In this document: in pieces, positions 1 to 7,995 of the stretch
How the letters are laid out: each line of letters begins with the position of its first letter
How positions within the stretch are numbered: position 1 is the first letter of the stretch
Source of the DNA: Actinidia chinensis
Lineage: Eukaryota > Streptophyta > Magnoliopsida > Ericales > Actinidiaceae
DNA length: 10,000 nt
Assembly (NCBI GenBank): GCA_009663005.1
Contig: CM018892.1
Location: forward strand, 9,184,367 to 9,194,366
Direction of reading: 5' to 3'
Made by a program: the position numbers and the translations under genes
The notes under the pieces: generated by a model
What the model saw: only the letters and a program-made list of their open reading frames with translations
The model's database searches: none
What the model was told of the DNA's origin: nothing

Positions 1-100
1 TGACCATAACAATAAATTAAAATCCTATAATTTTAATTATAACAAATCAAATCCTATAATTTTTATTCAGTAGTAATTTAAATCATCTGTTAGTCTATAT
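1..100 (+). repeat. Left terminal inverted repeat of the MITE
   Basis: This pairs with 366-467 in inverted orientation at roughly 75-80% identity by eye, with a few one-base gaps. The best conserved stretch is the outer 40 bases around AATCCTATA. Confidence 0.7.
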
Positions 101-365
101 CCACCTAGGGATAACGGAATCAACTATGGCTCACCCCAAATGCATTGAAAACACATCGTATAGGATTTTTTTCTTTTTAAAGCCTAATCGAACTATTCTC
201 CTTTCAAAATGACATAAAAATTTGCCATCTTTTAAAATAATCAAAATTCAAACTCTCTAAGTTATTTGGTTAATTGGTTCGATTAGAGTTTTAAAATGTC
301 GATATCACTATATAAAGTTATTTTTGTCTATTTGGACAGGAACCAGTTAATTTTGTTAGCTTAGA

Positions 366-467
366 TATACATAAATTAATGGATGATTTACATTGTTATT
401 GGATTAAAACTATAAGATTCAATTTGTTGTAATTAAATATATAGGATTTAATTTGTTCCTATGGTTA
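366..467 (-). repeat. Right terminal inverted repeat of the MITE
   Basis: The reverse complement begins TAACCATAGGAACAAATTAA and matches the left end TGACCATAACAATAAATTAA. The inner limit near 366 is approximate because similarity fades. Confidence 0.7.
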
Positions 468-1023
468 AACTTTGAATGTTTTTTATAATTTTTAAAAAAT
501 ATATATTATTTTCACTTTATTTTCAATTCACTTTTATAAATTTATTAACGAAGGCATTTGGATCATTTTACCTAGTTACTATTACCTTTGAAGTTGTGGG
601 CCTATTTTCTTCACCCCTCTCTCCAATTTCTTTCAAATCACCAACTTCTCTCTTCTTCTTTTTTTTTTTCAAAATTCTTATGAAGCAATTGACATACGCC
701 TTCCAATAGCTATGAAAATTGTTAAAATTAAAGAAGCAAAGTGGCAGAAATTATTTTCTTACCTTAACAAATTTGTTCTCAATATCAAGTACTAAACTTA
801 AATTATTTTTTATTTTAAAAAATAATAAAGCTACCTGCACAGATATGCCTCCCATATGCAAGCACATACGCTTATGTGACTTGCCAACTCATCAGCACGT
901 AGGCCCATATTTAACACAACTGTTTTTTTTTTTAAAAAAAAAGAAAATTAATACAAAATACTTGTCTCAGTAAAATCCCTAACAAAGAGTGACAGTTCCT
1001 TCTCTCTCATACAAACAAGCACG
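468..1023. other. AT-rich unassigned DNA
   Basis: No coding signal is convincing here; the open frames are low-complexity Phe/Leu/Lys runs. It contains a short hairpin at about 801-829 (TTATTTTTTA against TAAAAAATAA) and a self-complementary run of about 11 T followed by 9 A at 923-942. A pyrimidine-rich stretch at about 618-670 and another just before 1024 resemble plant promoter or 5'-leader composition, but nothing more specific can be supported. Confidence 0.5.
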
Positions 1024-1071
1024 ATGCTACCAGAAACTCCACCGTCGCCGGAAGCTCCTCCGTTTCCGTAA
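1024..1071 (+). other. 15-codon open frame, possible remnant of a host 5' exon
   Basis: The frame begins at an ATG, encodes MLPETPPSPEAPPFP and stops at TAA. Its GC-rich, proline-rich content stands out sharply from the AT-rich surroundings, and it follows a CT-rich tract resembling a plant 5' leader. It could be the first coding bases of a host gene whose remainder was lost when the copia element came in at about 1206, or a chance frame. I do not recognise a protein family, and length alone makes this weak. Confidence 0.18.
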
Positions 1072-1205
1072 AAGAACATATCATTTTCATTCACACATTT
1101 GTGTGAACCGTTTTCTCCAATTTGAGAATTAGGGTATTCATTCTACATCCCTAGTTGAAATTAAATCTTTTGCTTTCTATAAACCATAAATTGAAGCTAT
1201 ATATA

Positions 1206-1381
1206 TGTTGATGTATATCTATGCATGTGTAGGGATAGTTTAGTCTTTCTCGCTTTTGCCTTTATAATCTTTTCCTATTTCCCTCTTCGTACTTACATTC
1301 TTCAATACAAGATAAACCTTTTTCTCTCACTCTCACTCTCTCTACCCTTATATATATGTATGTATATTCATTATACTAATA
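1206..1381 (+). mobile_element. 3' part of a Ty1/copia 5' LTR
   Basis: The stretch directly precedes a primer-binding site, which is the expected place for a 5' LTR end. It starts TGTTGATGTATA, has a TATA-like run, a GGGATAGTTTAGTC stretch, a CT repeat at about 1322-1345, and ends TACTAATA instead of the canonical CA. The length of about 176 bp fits the short LTRs of copia elements, although the left limit is chosen only because of the TG dinucleotide. No matching 3' LTR is visible in the window, so the element is truncated or rearranged. The composition and placement are seen; the exact borders are inferred. Confidence 0.5.
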
Positions 1382-1394
1382 TGGTATCAAAGTC
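1382..1394 (+). promoter_or_regulatory. Copia primer-binding site for initiator-Met tRNA
   Basis: TGGTATCAAAGTC differs by an internal G-to-A and an added T from the standard plant copia site TGGTATCAGAGC, which is complementary to the 3' end of the initiator methionine tRNA. It sits right at the LTR end and about 420 bases before gag, as expected for first-strand DNA priming. Confidence 0.75.
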
Positions 1395-1810
1395 ATGATT
1401 TTCTTCTACCTCTGATTTTCAATTTTCTTGTTTCGAATAGTAATGGCTGCCTTTATTTATCACATGCTCATCTGCCCTCATTCTACCGACGAAAATCTAT
1501 TTGGATTTGAAATTTGAACACACCTACAACAAAAGCGCGTCCAATCTACGCCTCACAGACCCTCAATTCCCACAGCGCAAGGGCATGCTAACCCGCTCTA
1601 TCTGTGACATCATCTAGTGATGTTGATCTCAACCGCGTCAGCCGCCACGTTAGCTTTGGTTCACACAGGTTCATGTCTTTGGGTAATTTGGGCATTCTGA
1701 TTTTGTTTTTGCACTCAGTTTTTTTTTATTTCTGCTTCATTACTACTATAGTTGCTATTTTTGCACTTTTTTCTATTGTTGTCTCTATGGTTTGAATTGT
1801 TTTTATCATT
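1395..1810 (+). other. Copia untranslated leader
   Basis: This lies between the primer-binding site and the gag ATG. It is pyrimidine-rich with a long T-rich stretch at 1695-1800. The open frame at 1604-1795 is mostly hydrophobic low-complexity sequence and has no recognisable domain, so I treat it as leader. Confidence 0.5.
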
Positions 1811-2761
1811 ATGGATCAATCTGAAGTTTCTAAATCTGTTGTAATCACTCTGAAAGGTCCCAATTATATACCATGGTCTCAAGCGATGTCCAATTTTTTT
1901 AAGGGAAGGAAACTTTGGCGTTATGTCACTGGAGATATTGAGTCACCGGTTCAGGGTGTTGTTGAGACACCCTGAGTATATTGTGCATATTGAGGAGTGG
2001 GATATCAAGAATCATCATATTATCGTGTGGATCTGTAGTACTTCTATTCCCTTTATTAGCCTACAGTTTGGGAGATTTGATATATCTCTGCCATTTGAGA
2101 TTTTTTGGCCACCAAATATACTACTACTGATCTAGCTTGTCATTATCAGCTTCTGACTTCCCTATGTCGACAGAGACAGGAATCTGGATAGTCTATCAAT
2201 GTCTTCTTGCCTCATATTTATTCTATATGGGACTAGCTGACTCCATTCGAGCCTAAGTGGGTCAGTGTTGTTGATGCTACTTTGTTTGCTACCTATCGAG
2301 ATTAGTAGCGTCTGATTCTATTTCTCATGGGGCTCTCTGATGTATATGAGCTGGTTCGAGATTCTCCCCTTCATTGAATTCCTCTCCCTACACTAGAATA
2401 GGCTATCTCCGAGCTCTTATCTGAGGATACCCACCTTGGCCTAATTCTGACTGCCTTGGCTCTTGCTACTCGTAGCTCCTTTAGTGGTTCTGGATGTTCT
2501 TCAACCTCTAGTGCTCAGTCCCCTTGTTCGGTCTCTCGGCATAATGCATGTACCTTCTGCCATGCTACTGATCATCGCTTGGTTACTTGTCTTACTCGGG
2601 TTTGCAAGCATTGTTGCCAGCGAGATCCTGGACATTATTTGTCCGACTGTCCCAAGGTTCCTACCCACCGAGATACTCATCCTCAGTTCACTGCTGCTAT
2701 TGTTGAGCCTAAAACTTACACTTGTGGATCCCAATTGGTCATGGGGCGCACTCCAAACTAA
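1811..2761 (+). pseudogene. gag: Broken Ty1/copia gag (capsid and nucleocapsid)
   Basis: Gag would form the retrotransposon's cytoplasmic virus-like particle and bind its RNA. The ATG at 1811 opens 54 codons (MDQSEVSKSVVITLKGPNYI, then PWSQAM) that match the plant copia gag N-terminus, ending at a stop at 1973. The frame shifts near 1960-1985, giving IEEWDIKNHHIIVW and LQFGRF, and returns to the first frame near 2091. From there YTTTDLA, QRQESG, PKWVSV, DATLFATYRD, AISELLSE and ALATRSSFSGS follow in family order. A nucleocapsid zinc knuckle at 2549-2590 is canonical (CTFCHATDHRLVTC, CX2CX4HX4C), followed by a second at 2603-2650 (CX2CX6HX4C). In-frame stops lie at 2096, 2189, 2234, 2303, 2306, 2375 and 2399. 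No protease, integrase or RT motif could be found downstream. Identification is confident; the copy cannot make Gag. Confidence 0.9.
2549..2650 (+). other. Double zinc-knuckle segment of the copia gag
   Basis: Two Cys/His clusters lie in tandem in one open stretch. The first has exact CX2CX4HX4C spacing and the second is CKHC followed by six residues, then H and C. In Gag these bind retrotransposon RNA. This is the best preserved part of the element. Confidence 0.85.
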
Positions 2762-3540
2762 AGTCCCCTCCTCTCAATCGACTTCCTCCATGAACTCACA
2801 TCTACATGCTCTTAATTATGTGCTCCGAATGACATTTATTTGCCTCAGTTGGTCTGTCTTCCCTCATTTGTTTTACCCATAGTGAAAATATTTGTCTCCA
2901 CTAGAACCTATACCCAATGATGGTCCTTTGTAATATAGAATATGGGCAACCAATTCACACTAGAACCTAGATCAGAAGTGCTCTATCATTTTACACCCCC
3001 TATTAATGCACAAAATCGTAGGACATCGGGGTCCTTATACTTTGGCACCAGACTTACTTGGAGGAATCGCATTCTAACTCTCATTCAACATTTTCGGCTC
3101 CTTTACTGTCAAGTTTCTTTTGACAGTCACAATCTTTAAAAATTTATGCTATAGGGAATTTGTTTCATACATCTAGCATATGAATAGTTGATTCGGTCTT
3201 TGCTTGAAGACATCATAGATTTCACATTTAATTCGCTTAACTCACTTTGGCCAACCTATGTGGGATGGTGCTTTTTTCAAGAGTCCTCACATTATAGAAA
3301 TCATTGGACACTTTGCAGACGGCTCAGAAATATGTTCATGTCTTTCCCTTTGCTCTCTTTCCTTCCTCCATAATCTTGTTGTCTCTCAATCTTCATCCAC
3401 CTAATCACCTAGACTCCTCCCCAACGTGAATTACCCTTTTTGGTACAAGGGTTTTATATCAATTTTCTTTCCAACTTCTAAGGTTCATAATGGCTGGACT
3501 TGCTCATGTGTTTTCCTCAATACTTGCAATCTTAGATTTT
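2762..3540. other. Unassigned stretch after the copia gag
   Basis: Its position would fit decayed copia pol, and GC content stays at the level of the gag remnant. I searched by eye for integrase and reverse-transcriptase landmarks (the GAG-pre HxRLGHxS motif, a DSGGE or YxDD pattern) in all + frames and found none. Open frames of 60-65 codons at 2942 and 3188 resemble nothing I know. It may be eroded pol or a separate insertion. Confidence 0.4.
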
Positions 3541-3544
3541 TGTT

Positions 3545-4166
3545 GAGGTGAGCGGGGAAGGCCTTGTGTTTGTTGTGAAATTACAAGACTCTCAAGCATA
3601 GAGTTTCATTGTTTCCCATATTTGCTCAATTTGGTAATTGATTGCTCAACGTCGCCCATGTTGCTTGTTCACCAAATTTGTGAGCTTTCGTGCGACCTTT
3701 ATCCTCATTCCTCTATATGTGAAGGTTAGTAATTGTGCATGTGGTTGTGTAGGCAATGGTGCTTGTTGCACAGTTGGTTCAACTATCTGTGTAATGATGA
3801 TGTGTTGCATGATAAGGTAGCCAGTTGGGATGGAAGATTTTGAGAATTTTGAGAATGCTATATGTTTGTGTCCCTCTTGTTGCCAACCCAAAGTTTGGGG
3901 GGTTCCGCCACCAGGATTATATATATTGGAATAACGGTTGCCCCTTCTTCGAAAATTGACCTAGACCACCACATCTTCCCACATGGCCTCATTTACTCCA
4001 GCCGCAATTGAACACACATCAGTTCAATGGTCCATTGTGGCACACATACACACATACTTGAAGATTCTTCGTAAGACTGTGGGCGGCCTTAAAACATGAT
4101 GCTAAGCCCTCCACTTGTCTCGAAAGTGCATGAGTTTCGCATGAATCTCTCTTCTTATCTTACCCG
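3545..4166 (-). pseudogene. gag: Athila/Tat-type gypsy gag, C-terminal part (broken)
   Basis: Read on the - strand, 4166 to about 3885 gives a degenerate Cys/His knuckle (about 4062-4020, with a TGA at 4024-4026), then VNF and YSNIYNPG at 3933-3910. After a one-base deletion comes WRNPPNFG at 3910-3887. The Y-S-N-x-Y-N-P-G-W-R-N-x-P-N-F string is a hallmark of Gag just after the knuckle in Athila and Tat Ty3/gypsy elements. An open frame continues from 3891 to 3646 with a Gln/Pro-rich middle, and below 3600 a weak match to the family's QGxLP segment fades out. The right end repeats bases of the other gag block at 6545-6731. It lies downstream of that block in the same orientation, separated by the LTR-like insertion. 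The frame is broken many times, so no product is expected. Confidence 0.75.
3981..4166 (+). repeat. Left copy of a ~185-bp direct repeat (gag fragment)
   Basis: It aligns from ACATGGCCTCATTTACTCC to CTTACCCG with 6545-6731, including exact runs such as CTTGTCTCGAAAGTGCATGA. Differences are mostly one-base insertions or deletions. The two copies directly abut the left and right edges of the noncoding LTR-like block. Confidence 0.92.
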
Positions 4167-4344
4167 ACTCTCATTATCTATAGTTTATTTCATAAAAAAA
4201 AAACTTTTATAATGTCATATAAGGCATTTATTTTTGTTCCGGGGTTAAATTGAAAGATTAGTAACTTTTGGGTTAAAATTAAAAAAGGAACAATTAAATG
4301 AGATGATAAATGTAATTATTTGGAGGGGCGAAGTGTAATTGTCC

Positions 4345-4384
4345 GCGCCGAAAGTATTCGGCCAGAAAGCATTGGCGCCGAAAG
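4345..4384 (+). repeat. GC-rich double motif in the presumed U3
   Basis: CGCGCCGAAAG at 4345-4354 recurs as GGCGCCGAAAG at 4374-4384. The first copy is the left arm of a perfect small palindrome, GCCGAA-AGTA-TTCGGC (4347-4362). It lies about 130 bases upstream of the TATA box and stands out in a very AT-rich background, so it may be an old enhancer or factor-binding element. Confidence 0.4.
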
Positions 4385-4490
4385 GAAACGGAAAGAAAAG
4401 AAAAAGAAAAATAATAAAAAAATAAAAAAAAAATACAATAATAAAATATAAGATAATACTATTTTATATATAAAAATACTTTATAAAATC

Positions 4491-4498
4491 TATAAATA
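4491..4498 (+). promoter_or_regulatory. Candidate TATA box of the LTR-like block
   Basis: TATAAATA is followed by AGGGGAGG and a purine-rich stretch, the usual look of the transcription start region of a plant LTR. Other AT-rich sequence surrounds it, so this rests on position and spacing. Confidence 0.45.
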
Positions 4499-4883
4499 AG
4501 GGGAGGAAGAATCTCGGTGAAGGCAGAGAAAGTGAAAGAAAGAGACGAGAGGAGAGGAGAGAAAAGAAATGGGAGAAATATAATGGTTAGTTAAGTTTTG
4601 AATCATGACGATAGGTGGTGCATATCAACGGTGAGATGTTCAGCTCAATTGAAATTTTATTATGATGATCATGGGAGCCAAATCTTCATATCAATGGTGT
4701 TAATTCAATTTGAGGTAATTCAAATTCTTTTCTCCACTTTCTTGCTAAATTCTATTATTTTAATCTATATAAGTCAACTCATATTTAGTGTAAATATCTG
4801 TCAGATATTCCAAAAATTTTTCATTTGATCTTTTTTGAAATCAATTTCGTATGCATTGAAATACGATTTTTATGCACCGTATC

Positions 4884-5470
4884 AGCAGTAGTATTTGGAC
4901 GCAACTCCTCATAACGATATCCTTTGATGTGATTCAAGTTTCATATGAAAGATACTTTAAATATCTACAAGTTCTTGTAAAATACAAATTTTCAAATTTC
5001 AAGTTAAAGGGTCAACAACAGACTACTGGAAGTATTGATAAAAAAAAACTGATTAGTTATGTTTTTTAGTTCAAAACCACTGTCGGTATTTATTCGCCAT
5101 ACTTCTTCATACGAAAATATTTTTAGTTGATTCAAGTAATCACTAGATAGATATTTTAATACCTATAAGTTGTTTTATGTAAATAATAGTTTTCAATTCG
5201 AATTTAATGCTCAAAATAGACGTTGAAGTTCGGTAGAAATAACTGAATTTCGTCAGATTGTATTCCAAATCCCACTGTGGTATTTCTCGCCATAACTTTT
5301 CATACGAACATTGTAGCTGATTCAAGTGTCCGGGAATAGATATTTTAAATACCTACAAAATTATGTGAAATATATTTTCCAAATTCGAAATTTGAATGGC
5401 CCAAAACAAAACAGCCCTTTGCTAGTTCGACAGAAAAACTGAATTCTGAATTTTTCAGTTCACAGCGAGT
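4884..5470 (+). repeat. Three degenerate tandem units of ~190-198 bp
   Basis: Each unit carries the same markers in order: a GTATTT then CGCCATAA-like start, CATACGA, GATTCAAG, GATA then TTTAAATA, a (T/C)CTA(C/T)AAGTT-like step, an AAATTTCAA-like stretch, and an ACAGAAAAACTGA-like end. The GATTCAAG marker falls at 4931, 5129 and 5319, giving spacings of 198 and 190. Units two and three are closer to each other than to the first. This is an internal expansion inside the LTR-like block. Confidence 0.75.
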
Positions 5471-6399
5471 TGAAAATTTTCAACTAGTTTAGGCTTTATT
5501 ACAAAATATTTTTAAAATAACCAAACATGTATGGTTACGCCTAGTACTCTATGAAAAATAAACTTAGTTACATAATAAATACTTAGGTAAATATTTAATC
5601 GTATTTAGTGTCGACAATGAAATGTTAGGAAGTCGTTCGCGATTAGCCTAAGGAACAAGACGAGCGAGTTTAAAACACAATACCCAAGCAAGCAAAGTTA
5701 GTAACCTTAATCTCATAAAGTAGAATAAATTTCTTTTGATTCTATGATATGCATGAAATTATGTTATGCTATTCAAATTAAATCCATGGCCTTGGATGAG
5801 AATGTTTTGAAAAGATTTTGTATGTCCTGCCTATGTCTCATGTTTCTACTTTTGGGAAGGTACTCTACTCGGCCGCAGAAAACAACCCCGACTCAAGGGG
5901 TGTGGAAATCACGTATCAAACCCATTAAGGAACGGGAGGTCATATGCATAATGTTGTTTCAAGCATTATTTGACCAGACTCGGATATAGTTCAAATACCA
6001 GTACAAAGCATGAATTTTTGAACAAGTTTTGCGAAAGATTAAATGTTGTACTTCTCCCTCGCTATGTATGTTATATGCATCTACCATGGTATTTTTATGT
6101 TTTGCTATGTATGATAAACTATGTTAGAGATTATGGTTATAACGCTAAGCAATGTTCTTATAATATTGTTTTTTGACAATATTTCAGGTGAGAAAGGAAA
6201 GCAAGTGGAGTACATAGTAGAACATGTTATGTAATAAGAAAATAATTTATGTAGTAATAGTCCGACTAGAAAGTCCGATGGTTTTTTAATATGTAATGTA
6301 TTTAAGTATGTATGATGTTACGACAGGTACCGTCTCTCTAAACCGTCATGGGCGATGTATTTCGAATGAAGAATTTATATTTTGAGTTTATTATTCAAG

Positions 6400-6405
6400 A
6401 ATAAA
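6400..6405 (+). terminator. Candidate polyadenylation signal of the LTR-like block
   Basis: AATAAA lies near the right end of the block, where R-region processing would be expected. Such hexamers are common in AT-rich DNA, so support comes only from its place. Confidence 0.3.
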
Positions 6406-6544
6406 TTTTAATAATCTGTTCTCTTCCGCCCACAAGTTTTTAAAAAAAGAAACGAAAAGTTTTAAAAAAAAACTTTTTCCGAATAAAAATCAAAGTGACG
6501 ACGCTCGTGTCGCGCGGACCAAGTGGGCGTCGGCGGTCGTTATA

Positions 6545-6731
6545 CATGCCGTCATTACTCCAAGCCGCATTGGCACACATCAGTGCATGGGTCCTTGTGG
6601 CACAACACAATACACCCATAACTTGAAGATTCTTTCGTAAGACTTGTGGCGGCCTTAACATGTTGCTAAAAGCCTCCCACTTGTCTCGAAAGTGCATGAG
6701 TTTCGCATTAATCTCATCTTCTATTACGCCC
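6545..6731 (+). repeat. Right copy of the ~185-bp direct repeat
   Basis: It matches 3981-4166 in the same orientation. On the - strand both read as the gag stretch around the zinc knuckle. The right side runs on without a break into upstream gag sequence, so this copy is in its original context on that side. Confidence 0.92.
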
Positions 6732-7415
6732 AAATGATATTTAACCTTCTGTGTGGTGTGGAAGTAGAAGATTTATTCACATTAAATTAGGGTTCCGTAC
6801 ATGTCCCAATCACTTAACAGTTAGCCAAGTAGTCCGAAATACGCAAATGCTTGTTCACGGATTTTTTTTCTGAAAACTTCCCGCATACTGGCTTGACAAA
6901 CATGCTTCATTATGCAACAATGATGATTAAAAATATATAGTGTGCCCATGGTGGCGTAAAATTTGATGATGACATGCGTTATAGGTCTGAATCGCTCCTA
7001 ATCTTGGAAGAAACTCTCCACCATTATTTGGTACGAACTGAGGAGATGGCATACGTGTGCCTTCGTACGATTTTTGGGAAAAACTTTTTCACGAATTCAC
7101 CTTCCCATGGCATGCAGGAATAAATGGACCTAAATCTTCAAAAAATTAACCCACTTGTTGCCTTTTTCCTTTAAAGTGAATGTAAAAAGTTTTAAGAAGT
7201 AAAAATCTCTCCCTATGACCTGATTTGTCTTGAAAAAAATTAAACATGCCAATTCTCGATCTTTCAGATGTGTGTAGGGTCCTCTTAGACTCACCACAAG
7301 GAAATGTGGCAAAGCTACAACATTCCTTTTTAAGATTTTAACGTTGTATGATGCGCGGTCCTTCCCTTGCATATAGGGTTGTTTTTGGCCGGACGGGAAT
7401 CATGTAATCCCTCAT
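6545..7415 (-). pseudogene. gag: Athila/Tat-type gypsy gag, N-terminal and capsid part (broken)
   Basis: On the - strand an ATG at 7415 gives MRDYMIP, the opening motif of Gag in many Athila/Tat elements. In the frame 7372-7130, LPHF (from 7312), GPYTHLKDRE and CLIFF (about 7280-7235) line up position for position with the family's LPxF...PYxHxKxxExxCxxF. LKLFTFTLKEKGNKWVNFL (7195-7139) matches the core of the Retrotrans_gag capsid domain. After a stop and frame changes come FPKNRT, then ESFFQD and ERF split by a TAG at 6998-7000 where Trp is expected. Next are VFRKKIREQAFAYF and, at 6756-6680, KYHLGVIEDEINAKL followed by KWEAF. The Cys/His knuckle is reached at the left end, where the LTR-like block interrupts. 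Gag would assemble particles for reverse transcription. With several frameshifts and stops no product is possible. Translation may have begun upstream of MRDYM. Confidence 0.82.
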
Positions 7416-7995
7416 GGTATAGTGTGGGCCTCGACTTCCCCCGCTTACTCGCATGTTCATGAAATCGCAACGACTCTATCACACCCTGTTGCCCGTTTGG
7501 TACCCCACCTGGCCATGTCCCATATGAATCTTGTTCGTGATATCCATGTTGGGTTCAATGTTTAATCTTTCAAGAAAACATGGTAGTCTATCGACTAGCA
7601 GGGGTGGGGGTATGGAGTCAAATCTCCTAAGGTAAATTACGCAACGGGTTGACTCGGATAAAGGTTTGTCTGATCCATAAAATATTGAGGCCCTTACAAT
7701 GCAATGCACAGAAGCCGTAGTTTAGCCAACTGTCCCATATCTCCCACATATAACAGCCTCCGATACCAACAAAATCAATTCCTAATCCTAGCCGAACCAC
7801 CAACATTGGCCCATGCAGCAAACCACCAATATCAAGATTGCACTCTGCGGATAAAAAAATGTGAACACGGTTACCAGTGGCCTTGACCGTAACCCAACTA
7901 TTCTCTGTGTAATGATGGTGAGCACGCTTCTGATTTAACAGGTACTGAGGTTCGTGTTCTAGCACCCCTCTTGCGGTCCCTTGTGCGAGTAATGT
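7416..7995 (-). other. Gypsy element leader between primer-binding site and gag
   Basis: On the - strand this follows the primer-binding site and precedes MRDYM. A 125-codon frame is open from 8004 to 7627, but it has no ATG (it begins with GTG) and shows no known domain. The shorter frame at 7709-7479 likewise lacks motifs. I read both as leader or eroded gag N-terminus. Confidence 0.5.

Larger units (their letters stand above)
1..467. mobile_element. MITE-like element with ~100-bp terminal inverted repeats
   Basis: The first 100 bases and the reverse complement of bases 366-467 align along their whole length. Both run from a CCATA start through AAATCCTATA, TTTAATTA(T/C)AACAAAT, ATCTTATAG or ATCCTATAA, and end in AAATCATC. 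The central 265 bases are AT-rich and hold no open frame of note. A short noncoding element with long inverted ends is the usual form of a non-autonomous DNA transposon, and TIRs near 100 bp are typical of Mutator-like MITEs. The left end coincides with the window edge, so the target-site duplication cannot be checked and the element may extend further left. Superfamily assignment is an inference; the inverted repeat is seen directly. Confidence 0.72.
4166..6544 (+). mobile_element. LTR-like noncoding block, probable solo LTR inside the gypsy gag
   Basis: No coding domain is visible over 2.4 kb. The order of signals fits one long LTR on the + strand. A U3-like AT-rich start carries a GC-rich double motif (4345-4384). 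A TATA box lies at 4491-4498, followed by a purine-rich leader-like stretch. Then come three tandem units of about 190 bp (4884-5470), a long tract without frames, and an AATAAA at 6400. The GC-rich end has GCGCGGACCAAGTGGGCGTC at 6513-6532. This layout resembles the long LTRs of plant Ty3/gypsy chromoviruses, which is my recollection and not a search. A primer-binding site and polypurine tract are not seen at either edge, so a solo LTR is more likely than part of a full element. The exact ends and target duplication are unclear. Confidence 0.6.

Noticed and set aside
476..973. Two + strand open frames of 77 and 84 codons
   Set aside because: They are Phe/Leu/Lys-rich translations of AT-rich sequence with homopolymer runs, and show no domain.
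2501..2734. 77-codon - strand open frame
   Set aside because: It is antisense to the copia knuckle frame and has no motif of its own.
2463..2882. 139-codon + strand open frame, the longest in the window
   Set aside because: It is the shifted-frame shadow of the copia gag zinc-knuckle frame; its Leu/Val-rich content has no membrane-protein pattern I recognise.
4598..6176. Open frames of 60-81 codons in the LTR-like block
   Set aside because: They show no conserved domain, several cross the tandem units, and the block has the layout of an LTR.
6165..6190. TTGACAATATTTCAGGTGAG, which looks like an intron 3' end
   Set aside because: No matching donor or exon coding content is seen; such strings are common by chance in T-rich DNA.
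6440..6733. 97-codon - strand frame first considered as a Harbinger-type transposase C-terminus
   Set aside because: The pattern resembled IFKxRF...HNF only loosely. The same residues fit Athila/Tat gag better (YHLGVIEDEINAK before a Cys/His knuckle), in order with flanking gag motifs. Its last part also runs into the LTR-like block.
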